Part shown: positions 55,595 through 64,000 of the stretch, in pieces | Numbering within the stretch: the stretch's first letter is position 1 | Layout: every line of letters begins with the position of its first letter | DNA from: Smallanthus sonchifolius | Lineage: Eukaryota > Streptophyta > Magnoliopsida > Asterales > Asteraceae | DNA length: 64,000 nt | NCBI GenBank assembly: GCA_023525975.1 | Contig: CM042029.1 | Span: 82,566,849-82,630,848, forward strand | Direction: 5' to 3' | Program-made: the position numbers and the translations under genes | The notes under the pieces: model-generated | Seen by the model: only the letters and a program-made list of their open reading frames with translations | What the model was told of the DNA's origin: nothing | The model's database searches: none

Positions 55595-55958
55595 CAAAAA
55601 AACTCCAAAAAAAATATTATTCTTTTTGTCGAATTGTAATGTTTAATTTTGTAATGTTTTGTGATTTCCGAACTCCTACAATATGAATAAACGTTGAACT
55701 TTATGTTTTTATTTGTTAAATATTTATTTTTAAAATTTTTTTTTAATAAAACCGGTTTAAACCGGTTCACCAACCCGAACCGGTCCAGAACCGAACTGAA
55801 CCGGTTCAACAGGTTCGAGATTTTATATATGATAAACCGGTTTAACCCGAACCGGTTTTAGTCAAAACCGGTTTAACAATTGCGTTGACCAAACCGGTTC
55901 GGGCCGGTTTGGAACCGGTTCGGTTCAAAAACCCGGTTTGTGCACCTCTAATAGGAAC

Positions 55959-56551
55959 CATTATCAATAATTGTTATTATTGTTTTCGATCGATGTAAGA
56001 TACTTACCACCATCATTTTGTGCATATTGACTTTATTTTTTTGAGTTTCTCTTTTGGTTTCTATATCAAGTGCCGGTACCATAACCATACCATACCGAAC
56101 ACAAATGATACTGACCGAATTTCCGTAACAACACGCGCGGGAATTTTACTAGTTTAAAGACAAATGGGAATGCAATGACACCTAGAAAACAAATTCAAAT
56201 AGCCAACCAGATTGGGCCCATGAAAGCCCAATAAGATAGTCCTGATACTAAGAGGCATAAAGAATAACAAGGACCCACAAAACAACAAACCCATGTCCAA
56301 CAAAAAAATGTGTCCAAACAAGCAACAACCCATGTGGTCAAAGTTCAAACCATCAACAAACCATATAGTCAAAGTTAAAACAAAGTGCATTTGAATTTCA
56401 ATTTCTTTTAACCTTGCATTAATAATCTTTTCATTAATAGTAAAAAAAGTTAAAAAATTAAATTAAAAGCAATAAATAAATAGGCCCATTTCTTTAAAGG
56501 CTACATGATTAATTTATATCATATCATATTATCCTAAACCATATCTTTTGT
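55959..56551. other. 3' flank of HMT gene
   Basis: AT-rich, no element recognised. Contains the presumed 3' UTR of the minus-strand HMT gene near its right edge. Confidence 0.5.
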
Positions 56552-58482
56552 TCAATTACTAGCCAAACAACTCTGCTTCAAAGCCTTTGAAAGCCCCCGG
56601 ATGGTTGAAGGTGTAGTTCTGCAACAACCACCAATAAGCTTGGCTCCAGAATCGCGCCATCTTGTCGCTAAAACCTTAAACTTGTCGTCGTTAAAACACT
56701 TCGACGGCTACATAAGAAGAAAAAACATTATTAAAAACATCATCAAAAACAAACATAAACCTTTTATTTTCTGTGATCAAATAACTCACCATCCATCTTT
56801 TTGCAACACCATCCCAAATTTCACCACTATTCGGATAAACAACAATCACTTTCCGAGTTAACTGCACAACAAGATTCAAACTTTTACAAAAAAACAAATA
56901 CCAGTTAAACCGAATAATCGATCATGATCATGATCATGATTTACCTCATTGAATTTCTGAACAAGGCTATGAACAAACTGTGGTGGCGCGCAGTTTATCC
57001 CAACAGCAGCAACTCTTTGGCTGGTGTTAAGAACTTGAAGGCAGTCTGCAAAGCTCTCTCCTGAAGGCGCGTTTACACCATCTACAGAACTGAAACAAAT
57101 CCAAGATGGGATTTGAACATCTTCTTCTTCAAGTAATTCTACAATAGCCTGTTGGATTGAGAACTTTAGGATCTTGAATTTTCCAAAGGATTTCAAGAAA
57201 ATGAAAGGGAAATTATTACTTGAGTTTCTAGCTTATTTGGAATGGTTTCAAAAGCAAGTAGATCAGGACCGGCTTCGACAAGAACTTGCAGCCTGCGTCT
57301 ATGGAAGTTTTTGAGTTTATTCAAATCCACATCGTCTCCGTAATACCCACTGAAGAAGAAGAAAATGTGTTAGAAATATTTCATATCAGAATATTACTCC
57401 GTTTTCAATAAAATTTATATCAGAATATCAACAAAAATAATTAAACAAAACGATATATTTGGATTATAAAAAAAATAGTTATCTGACATCCACAACAATG
57501 CGCCCAAAACGCGTTAGTGATATCTGAGACCCAATCATTTTGTTTACCTGTATTCTGACCCATCAGCAAGATATGCACCATAGCTTCCAATCGAGGCTGC
57601 AACTAGAGCTCGATTATATGAATGATCACCGATTTTTTCAACAGTTTCCCAGAAAAGATCACGGGCATCGGTGGCCAATTCGACACTCTTTGCTAGCAGT
57701 TTTTCCCCTTGTTCAAGTGACAGCCCCCTAGATATGAATCCAGGAAGAGTAGCCTGAAATTGATCACAATTACAAATTCAGTTTCACTTAAATATAATTC
57801 AGATCGGTGACTCAACTATACAAAAAATAAGTTGCCGCTCAAGGCCCCATATTTAATTAACTCCATTAAATTTTCAAGATTTTGGCAAAGAAAACAAAAA
57901 AATCAGTATCCTTGAAAGAGTTTTTAAAACTCACTCAAACTTTAATAATTGTAAAAAAAAGTGCATTATCGTACTATCCTATTCCCATGTGTTACAATTC
58001 TCGAAAAAAAAGATTATTTTTTTAATTAAAAAAGTTGCCGATTTTATAATTCGCTTTGGGCCGTTGAACCTACCCTGATTTAGATGTTAAATTTTAATTT
58101 TTATTTTAATTTTTTTTAGGTATGTTGTGTAACAATTCAGATGTTAAATTGATATGAAACTGCACACACCTGATAGGAAGAAGTCACAATTACATCAGCA
58201 CCAGCTTCCAAATACTCCAAGTGAACCTACATTTTCAAATCCATCAATAAATCACATTCAAATTAATCCCAATTTAACAATGTAATTTACCTTCGAAATA
58301 AGATGGGGGTTATTGATCAAGCAGAGTGCGCTCCATAAAGGGTCGTTAATAGAAGCGCCGTGAATCTCAAGTTGTGTTGCAAAGCCGCCGTCAATGACGG
58401 CGCAGCCCCCGGCTTTTTCTAAAAATTCTTCCAACAATCCGGCTTTGTTTTCCTCCGTCTTGGGCTCAAATACAACACCCAT
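56552..58482 (-). CDS. HMT: Homocysteine S-methyltransferase, 7 exons, intact
   Basis: Transfers the methyl group of S-methylmethionine (or S-adenosylmethionine) to homocysteine, giving methionine in the S-methylmethionine cycle; cytosolic, Zn-dependent. Exons (minus): 58291-58482, 58170-58226, 57548-57753, 57220-57349, 56945-57148, 56790-56861, 56552-56707; all introns GT-AG. Together they give 1017 nt, 338 residues plus stop, close to the plant HMT size (about 325-350). Motifs: VIDGGFATQLEIHGASINDP near the N-terminus, VTSSYQATLPGF (about 77-88), FETIPNKLE, GINCAPPQ with zinc ligand Cys248, IVVYPNSGEIWD, and LIGGCCRTTPS with Cys315 and Cys316. All three zinc cysteines are present. The start at 58482 is the first ATG after the TATA box and gives a normal N-terminus. 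The paralogue number (HMT1/2/3) cannot be fixed by eye. Confidence 0.96.
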
Positions 58483-58532
58483 TTTTTCTATTAAAGTGTA
58501 CGCGTTCGAATTGAATGGGTGAAATGAGTTGT

Positions 58533-58541
58533 TTATATATA
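58533..58541 (-). promoter_or_regulatory. TATA box of HMT gene
   Basis: Minus-strand TATATATAA lies about 50 bp upstream of the HMT start codon, implying a short leader of roughly 20-30 nt. Confidence 0.75.
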
Positions 58542-58949
58542 GGATTTGTGAGAAAAATGGTGCCTTTAAAGAAGAAGAAACAGGGTGTATTTTTTAAGGA
58601 ATGAGGTGGTATGGTATTCAAAGGCGTTGATGGCGGAAAAAGGAAGAGGCACCGCCGCACCGGCTGAATGGAGACGCGTATTTAGATTAGATTCTTATTA
58701 CTTGACTTCCACTTTGCCCTATTTTTATACTCTAATTCTTAATTCCTATTTTTTGGGAAGTATTTGCTTTTTTTTTTAAAGATTTAACGTATAAATTTAT
58801 AAATTTTTCTGTTGCTATAAAAACTTTCAAATTTGGTTTCCTTGTAGTACATATGGTGATTGATCGTATGGATCTCGTTTTTGAATTTTTTTTTTCAAAT
58901 CTAAACGTTTTTTTTGTTATAAATTATATTAGTCATTCAACAAGGCAAA
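58542..58949. other. HMT upstream region
   Basis: Proximal promoter space of the HMT gene; no element recognised beyond the TATA box. AT-rich with T-tracts. Confidence 0.5.
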
Positions 58950-59378
58950 TTACATAAGGATAGGAGGTAGACGGGCAACAAACTGCGCCGCCATCCCCTT
59001 CTGAATGGAAAACCCTAATCTACTAAAAACAAAGCCTCGCCCCTGAGGAGTCGTAAAGTTGCTGTGGACCACACGCTGAACTCTAGCCAAGAACCGAACC
59101 GCCTCCGGCGCCAAGGAGCCGAACGTGTCAAACGCCAGGGGGACAAAGGCATGCTGATTATCCTCACAAGCTTTCGCGTGCTTTTCCACCTTCTTTGACT
59201 CTGCTTTCATAACCGCTTGCCCCGCCACAAACCCATTTTCCCGCAACCCAGCTAGGGGGGATACACCTGTGAGATCGACACAAGCATGTTTCCCGCCCTC
59301 CCAACCAAAAACTAGCACGTCCGCCGGGCGTAGGGTGGACCTCCCTTCCGCCGGGTATAAAATTTTCTTACAGAAATA
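58950..59378 (-). pseudogene. Mobile-element-derived conserved plant ORF fragment
   Basis: The minus-strand frame reads KILYPAEGRSTLRPADVLVF then GWEGGKHACVDLTGVSPLAG, ESKKVEKHAKACEDNQHAFV, PLAFDTFGSLAPEAVRFLAR, VQRVVHSNF and IQKGMAAQFVARLPPI. I recognise this as a segment found repeatedly in plant genomes in transposon-linked, often mis-annotated hypothetical proteins next to reverse-transcriptase-like sequence. Its function is unknown to me. It is open for about 140 codons, lacks a confident start, and is GC-rich against an AT-rich background. It lies about 470 bp upstream of the HMT start, so it could have moved the HMT promoter boundary. Confidence 0.6.
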
Positions 59379-59593
59379 ACCCGTTGCAAATTTGCTATAG
59401 ATATGGACGTATTTTGTTACGGTTTAGCTTCTGGGCAAATAAAATCTATACTAAAAATGAGAAATAATAATTATTAAAAACTATTTAATAAATTTCGTGG
59501 CAAAATCAAGTAATAAATATAACTAAAAACAAATTAGTGCATTCAGGAGCAGAATCCGTAGCAATATCGATAAATGAATGTCTAAAAAAATTA

Positions 59594-59632
<39 letters not shown>

Positions 59633-60117
59633 ATTCGTATAAGTCCGTAGCCCATTTGAAAAAATGAGTATTTTGTAAATGATTAAAAACAAACTGGTAA
59701 ATTATGTATCGTGGAAAAATCTGTTACTAAATACTTAAAAAGGTAAATAATTTAATAAAATCCGTAACAAAAATGAGAAATGAATATGTAAAGAGGTAAC
59801 TAAAAATAATGTGATACATACCATGGCAAAATTTCTAGCAAAATAAAGAATTAATTTGTTACTCATAGATCTAGGGATGAATGTGAAAAGGGTAAAAGGA
59901 TATGTGACTTTCTTAAAGCAAGCTTTTTAGGAAGCAACTCTAGAAGTCTTGGAATCTATTTATCCTATTTGAAACTTATTTTCCTTAACATACATGAAGA
60001 TGACTTGAGGTTGGTTAAAGAGTTGCAAAGTTTAGACTTTTATATGAAGATGATAGCTAACAAAATATGGGTTAAGCTCAACTAATATTGGGTTGACTTT
60101 AATATTTTATCAACTAT
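59379..60117. other. Spacer with degenerate CGTAGCAAAA-type repeats
   Basis: 59380-59840 repeats variants of AAAATTCGTGGCAAAAT, TCCGTAACAAAAATGAG and AATAATTATTAAAAAC, similar in style to CACTA subterminal DNA but with no CACTA end seen. A (TA)n tract lies at 59600-59626. Confidence 0.45.
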
Positions 60118-60434
60118 TGTTGTGGTGCTTGATTTTCGGTATATGTACTTATTTATTGAGTTTAATTATGCATAGCTTTGTTAATCTTGAATAGAGAAAA
60201 AAAAAGGGATTTATTCGATTAATTAGTGTTTATTTTTATTTAGTATTAGTTCCTAGTTTGATTTTAATTAGGAGTTAATTTATTTAATTAGTTTAATTGA
60301 GTTTGAGTTATAATAGGTTTTGGTTTAGATTAGTATAAATAGATGGTATGGTTATTGTATTATTTACAGTTTTATTAATAAATAGTCAATCTTTGAGATC
60401 AAAATTAGTATGTTCTTGAGCCTGGTTTCCAACA
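60118..60434 (+). repeat. Possible Copia solo LTR
   Basis: Begins TGTTGTGGTGC and ends GGTTTCCAACA (TGTTG..CAACA termini). Contains TATAAATA at about 60338 and AATAAAT about 40 bp downstream, the U3-R layout of a short LTR. Flanking 5-mers do not match and no clear PBS follows. Confidence 0.4.
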
Positions 60435-60595
60435 GCTTTATGGTAAAGATTCACCTGATAATGATATATCTTTTTTGACAGTTTATAGAATATATGAAAT
60501 CTTACTGAATTCGACGAGCTCCGCGTCATGTGATGATAGTAAGGAGACATAAGCATTAGTAAAGTCTGCTAGTATTCTCAAGGTACAAAATTAAA
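60435..60595. other. Unassigned spacer
   Basis: No recognised feature. Confidence 0.4.
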
Positions 60596-60597
60596 AA

Positions 60598-60772
60598 GAT
60601 GTTTGGGAGCGTGGTGGTAAAGTAGTTATTGACTTATTATCTTTTTAAAAAGTCAATAAGCCATTCTCAAAACTCCAAAAAATTTAGCTTTTGGAATGAC
60701 TTATTAACTTATTGGCTTTTGAAAAATCTAATAAGTCAATAAACACTTTCTCACCACACTCCCAAACACCCA
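60598..60772. mobile_element. Small MITE with about 40-bp terminal inverted repeats
   Basis: Left ATGTTTGGGAGCGTGGTGG..TTATTGACTTATTA and right TAATAAGTCAATAAACAC..CCACACTCCCAAACACCC are near-perfect inverted repeats of about 40 bp; the centre is also partly symmetrical. The TSD could not be fixed. hAT- or PIF-type MITE, class uncertain. Confidence 0.75.
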
Positions 60773-61102
60773 CTAAGTTTTCATTTTCAATCTTTTATTG
60801 TGTCACAAATTTTGTAATGTTCTAGTATTATTTCTTTTCTTGATAATAGGAGGTCGATTTATATGATCATGTTAAATCTTAAGATCGATTAAAAAGATGT
60901 CAATTGCTAGAGTACCTTAATGAGGCAAGGCCTAAAACAACTTCTTCTATTTGTGTACCTAACTATCCTAAAGCTCAACATTATAGTATCCCGTTGTAGC
61001 TAGATTAGTCATTAATGTTATTTGTGTTATCCTTTAGTATTGATGGGAGAATTTGGGCTCAATAATATCATTCAATGTTTTTTTTTCCAGTTCAAGCTTT
61101 AA
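60773..61102. other. Unassigned spacer
   Basis: AT-rich, no gene recognised. Confidence 0.4.
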
Positions 61103-61416
61103 GACCCTTCGTAATGAAGCCGTGGTCTATGTGGGCACTTTCACGGGCGTGAACACCGTCCCCCATGGGCGTAAATTGGGGGGGGGGGGTTCATGGGGAA
61201 GGGAGCAATCCTCACCAAAATCAATCCAATCAAAATCAAGCACATAATATTTTTTTTCTTTTTTTTATTATATATTTAGTTAATTATTAAAAATAAACAT
61301 GGGACGTAAAACCACTACACACTTTAGTGATTCTGGACAGTGATTGCCCCTTTGCTGATTTGGTAGTGACATAATTGGACGTGAAAGATGAGGATGTAAA
61401 ACCACTACGGATGTCG
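61103..61416. mobile_element. PIF/Harbinger MITE
   Basis: Starts GACCCTTCGTAATGAAGCC and ends ACCACTACGGATGTCG. TAA lies on both sides (61100-61102 and 61417-61419). Shares GGGACGTAAAACCACTACAC with the 6716 and 25395 MITEs. Includes a run of about 10 G near 61180. Confidence 0.75.
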
Positions 61417-61419
61417 TAA

Positions 61420-61697
61420 TGTGTACCTAGGATTGGTAGTTTGTTTAGTCTCTTTATTTTTGGCTTCATTATTATTACCTAATGTTTTAAGCTTATTTTT
61501 ATCATTCAATTTAATTTCTTTATTCCTATGCAGAAAAATCACATGATAACCTTGAAGAAGTAACTCAAAATATAACAGCTTAAATCGACAACAATGAAAA
61601 TCAAGGGTATCGATTTGAATAAACTTTAGCTTGGCGTTTGGTGAGTTACTTAAATAATACATATAAAAAATAGTTAGTACTATATATATATATTTAC

Positions 61698-61737
<40 letters not shown>

Positions 61738-61840
61738 TTGTGTGGTTGTGTTGAATGATGCTATGTTTGAAGTGAAAAAAATAACGTGCTCAAAGCTATT
61801 ATTGTGGAGATGTTATATTTGAAGGGTATTTTGTCAAATA
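61420..61840. other. Spacer with (ATT)n microsatellite
   Basis: About 13 ATT units at 61696-61737; otherwise no recognised feature. Confidence 0.6.
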
Positions 61841-62116
61841 GGTTGTGGTATAGTGGTTGAGATAATGTCTGAAATTTCAAAGGACCCGGGTTCAATCTCT
61901 GTCACAATCATTAATCTTCGCGGCATCGTAAATGAGGCTTTTTTAGGCAGATGCACCTGGGTTTTACCTACGCCGATCCATGGTTCTAGCCTCAACTCTC
62001 CCTCAAGGCCGACAGAGGCCGTATTGGGTGAGATTTTTCCTGGAAAGCTCTCCAACTCTGACTCCAAGTGGTCCCGTTTAAGAAAACATATTAGTCGGAG
62101 TTGGACGAGGGTCTCC
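61841..62116 (+). mobile_element. tRNA-derived SINE
   Basis: A-box-like TATAGTGGTTGAGA (about 61849) and B box GGTTCAATCTC (61889-61899) at tRNA-like spacing, followed by a body of about 200 bp. Its 3' end is interrupted by the Tip100-like insertion at 62117. Confidence 0.7.
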
Positions 62117-62698
62117 CAGTGGCGGACCCAGAAATTTTTTCATTGGGGTCGATTGTCAATAACTAAATATTAGTTTTTTTTGGGTCAAGTCGAATCGGGT
62201 CGGGTCGGGTCACACATTAAAACGATAAAAACAAACAAAATTATAGATGAACAATAATAATACGATGTTTGTCATTATATATTTTTTCAACAGCTTCAAA
62301 TCTTAGATCGTCGCTTTGTTCCTGAGAGGTAGTGCCGCTATTTTTGTTTCAATACGTAATTAGGTTTAAAGATTTTAAATGGATATTGAGTTTATTTATG
62401 AGTTTGTGTGTAATGTGTTCAGCCTATTTTGTTTAAAAGTTAATGGGTTAAACTATTAAAGATTTGGTTTAAGAGGTTAATAATTAATGAGTGAATTGTT
62501 ATATGGTTAAATGTTTGGTTTAATTGGTTTTTATTTATAATTCAAAAAAATATTTCTTTGGGTTGTGTGTCAAATTTTTATGGGGGTCAGCGTCAAAATT
62601 TTATGGAGGTCGCTCGGAAATATACTATATATATTACAAAAGAAATTTTTTTTAACGGTGTCGGCTGACCCGCCGGCCACCAAGTAAGTCCGCCAATA
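62117..62698. mobile_element. hAT-Tip100-like element
   Basis: Starts CAGTGGCGGACCCAGAAAT and ends AAGTCCGCCAATA. Flanking 8-mers GGGTCTCC and GTCTCTCC match in 6 of 8. The interior resembles the 28325-29309 element (GGGGTCGGCTGACCC- and GGTCGCTCGG-like words). Confidence 0.68.
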
Positions 62699-62931
62699 GT
62701 CTCTCCCATATAATAGGGGTGCGACGTCACAACATTCAATGTTCGACTTTAAAAAAAATATTTGAAGGACAAGTTAGAGAAGAAACGTAGAATTTAATCA
62801 TTTCCTCTGGATTTTAGAACTTAATCTTTTAATTTGAAAAATAAATTGTTAAGATGATTTTCATTGAAAAGAATGATTTAAATTTATATGCCATGAATTT
62901 AATTTATATATATTTTCGATTGGAATCTATA
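62699..62931. other. Short spacer
   Basis: No recognised feature. Confidence 0.4.
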
Positions 62932-63307
62932 TCTATACTATATAATAAATAAATGTTTTAGAAGAACATTTGTCATTCACACATGCATCCTTAATATTTT
63001 TTCCCGCATCTCTCTCCTATTAATTATACAGATTTCTTCAAAAAAAATCTAATTTTTGTTTTCCGCCCCTCTCTCCTATTAAATATTAATGATTTCTATA
63101 ATTACTTTTATAAAACGTTTTTTATTTACAAAAATAGGTTTTTTCATAAAACATTGTTTTAATTTGAACACTTCTTCATTCTTTTTATACAGCATTTATA
63201 AAAAATAATTATATAACATTTTTAGAATTTACAAATATTCATAGAAACTAATATTTTATAACAAGGAGTATTTTTTCTATCCATGTAATACATGAGTTTT
63301 AAACTAG
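62932..63307 (+). mobile_element. Short non-autonomous Helitron
   Basis: Begins TCTATACTATATAATAAA after A and ends hairpin CATGT-AAT-ACATG, then AGTTTTAAACTAG before T. 376 bp. Same family as 24003-24436 and 11516-11830, including TTTTCCCGCATCTCTCTCC. Confidence 0.86.
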
Positions 63308-64000
63308 TGTTATAATAAGTTAGATTTTTTCTTTTAATATTTAAATTTTTATTTATCACATACTTTTTTGTTAAAACACGTTATGTTTTCACCCATCAAT
63401 TTATTTGAACGGTTTAAATAAACATGTTATAAGCTTTGTGTCTAGGTTACATGATTATAAGTATGTATTAGTTATAGTTGATATCTTTTACATAAATAAA
63501 TACATGAGGAATGTTTTATCAGAATACACACACTTTAAGCGTTTATTTGCGATCACCCCTTTCCAGTGATTAAAAATGAGTTTATTTGTTGTATCTTAAA
63601 TGTATAAAAGGGTTCAAAGGCTATATGTTACTTTGAATTCCTCAATTGGATAATAATATTAATAATTGGAGTAGAAAATAAACGTTGAATTACTAAGTAG
63701 TTGAATAGAGTTTAATTCAACGGTCTCACCAACTTATTTACTTGGTCCCAACCACCATAATCTAGTCTCTACATGTGTAGTCTTTAGTATGTTTTGACAT
63801 TAAGAATTTGACATGGTGGATTGGTAGTATCCTTATTTCCTTCACCAACTCCCTAAAATGTCTTATTAAAACATATTTATTATTATAATTTACAATAGAT
63901 TTAATTGCACAAACAACCCTTATGGTTTGATCAAATTGCATGTTTAGCCTCCAGTTTTTAAAACTACAAACTTAGTCAAAACATTTGTGACATGGTTTGG
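63308..64000. other. Unassigned AT-rich DNA to window end
   Basis: No gene, element end or tandem array recognised. Confidence 0.5.

Larger units (their letters stand above)
53100..55950 (+). mobile_element. Nearly full-length hAT transposon
   Basis: Ends TAGAGGTGCACAAAAAAAC and CCGGTTTGTGCACCTCTA are inverted. Target duplications ATCGGAAC (53092-53099) and ATAGGAAC (55951-55958) match in 7 of 8. Subterminal zones (53110-53310 and 55745-55940) hold dozens of AACCGGTTT words. Contains one transposase gene, mutated. Confidence 0.95.

Overview
This window is plant nuclear DNA, almost certainly from a eudicot. It is AT-rich and intron-bearing. It is dominated by transposable elements of every major plant class, with only two host genes that look intact. 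The element mix and the sequence style would fit Asteraceae, but no marker in the window proves a family or species.

Host genes. (1) A 7-exon homocysteine S-methyltransferase gene on the minus strand (56552-58482). I could splice it completely with GT-AG introns into a 338-residue protein, and it has a TATA box at 58533-58541. (2) A small secreted-peptide gene of the CLE family, closest to CLE27 (30527-30790, plus strand). It has an AUG-UAG minimal upstream ORF 13 nt before its start codon and an unusual Ala in the CLE motif. (3) A broken GDSL esterase/lipase first exon (about 21660-22007, minus) that keeps a TATA box but runs directly into a Copia remnant.

Mobile DNA, left to right. 0-2.3 kb: LTR fragments. 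2.4-6.1 kb: SINEs and a Tip100-type hAT element. 6.7-7.3 kb: a PIF/Harbinger MITE. 9.4-10.0 kb: a hAT element. 10.5-11.4 kb: a decayed PIF Myb-like ORF. 11.5-13.8 kb: a Helitron beside a foldback element. 14.6-15.0 kb: a hAT element. 16.6-18.3 kb: Ty3/gypsy reverse transcriptase debris interrupted by a hAT-like insertion. 18.4-20.1 kb: a PIF element sitting in a Copia remnant. 21.0-21.7 kb: Copia gag and LTR debris. 23.6-24.6 kb: a hAT with a Helitron nested inside. 25.4-29.3 kb: MITE, PIF and Tip100 elements. 31.8-35.4 kb: a CACTA element that has captured exons and introns of a DUF1664 gene. 36.7-38.1 kb: a deleted PIF element. 38.9-50.8 kb: a LINE split by a very young full-length Tekay-type gypsy element (39511-49175) and by a hAT. 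51-53 kb: SINE and hAT debris. 53.1-55.95 kb: a nearly full-length but mutated hAT with a BED-finger transposase. 58.9-63.3 kb: an element-derived ORF, MITEs, a SINE with a Tip100 at its end, and a Helitron.

Most unusual signal. The 2.3-kb LTRs of the Tekay element are packed with hairpins: 9-11 near-identical CGAAACTA..TAGTTTCG hairpins in 34-bp units, three AT hairpins in 46-bp units, and a run of about nine hairpins whose stems differ by compensating changes (CTCAC/GTGAG, CTTAC/GTAAG, CTTGC/GCAAG, CCCAC/GTGGG), several capped by TTCG. This looks like selection for RNA or DNA structure. It is the best candidate here for something undescribed.
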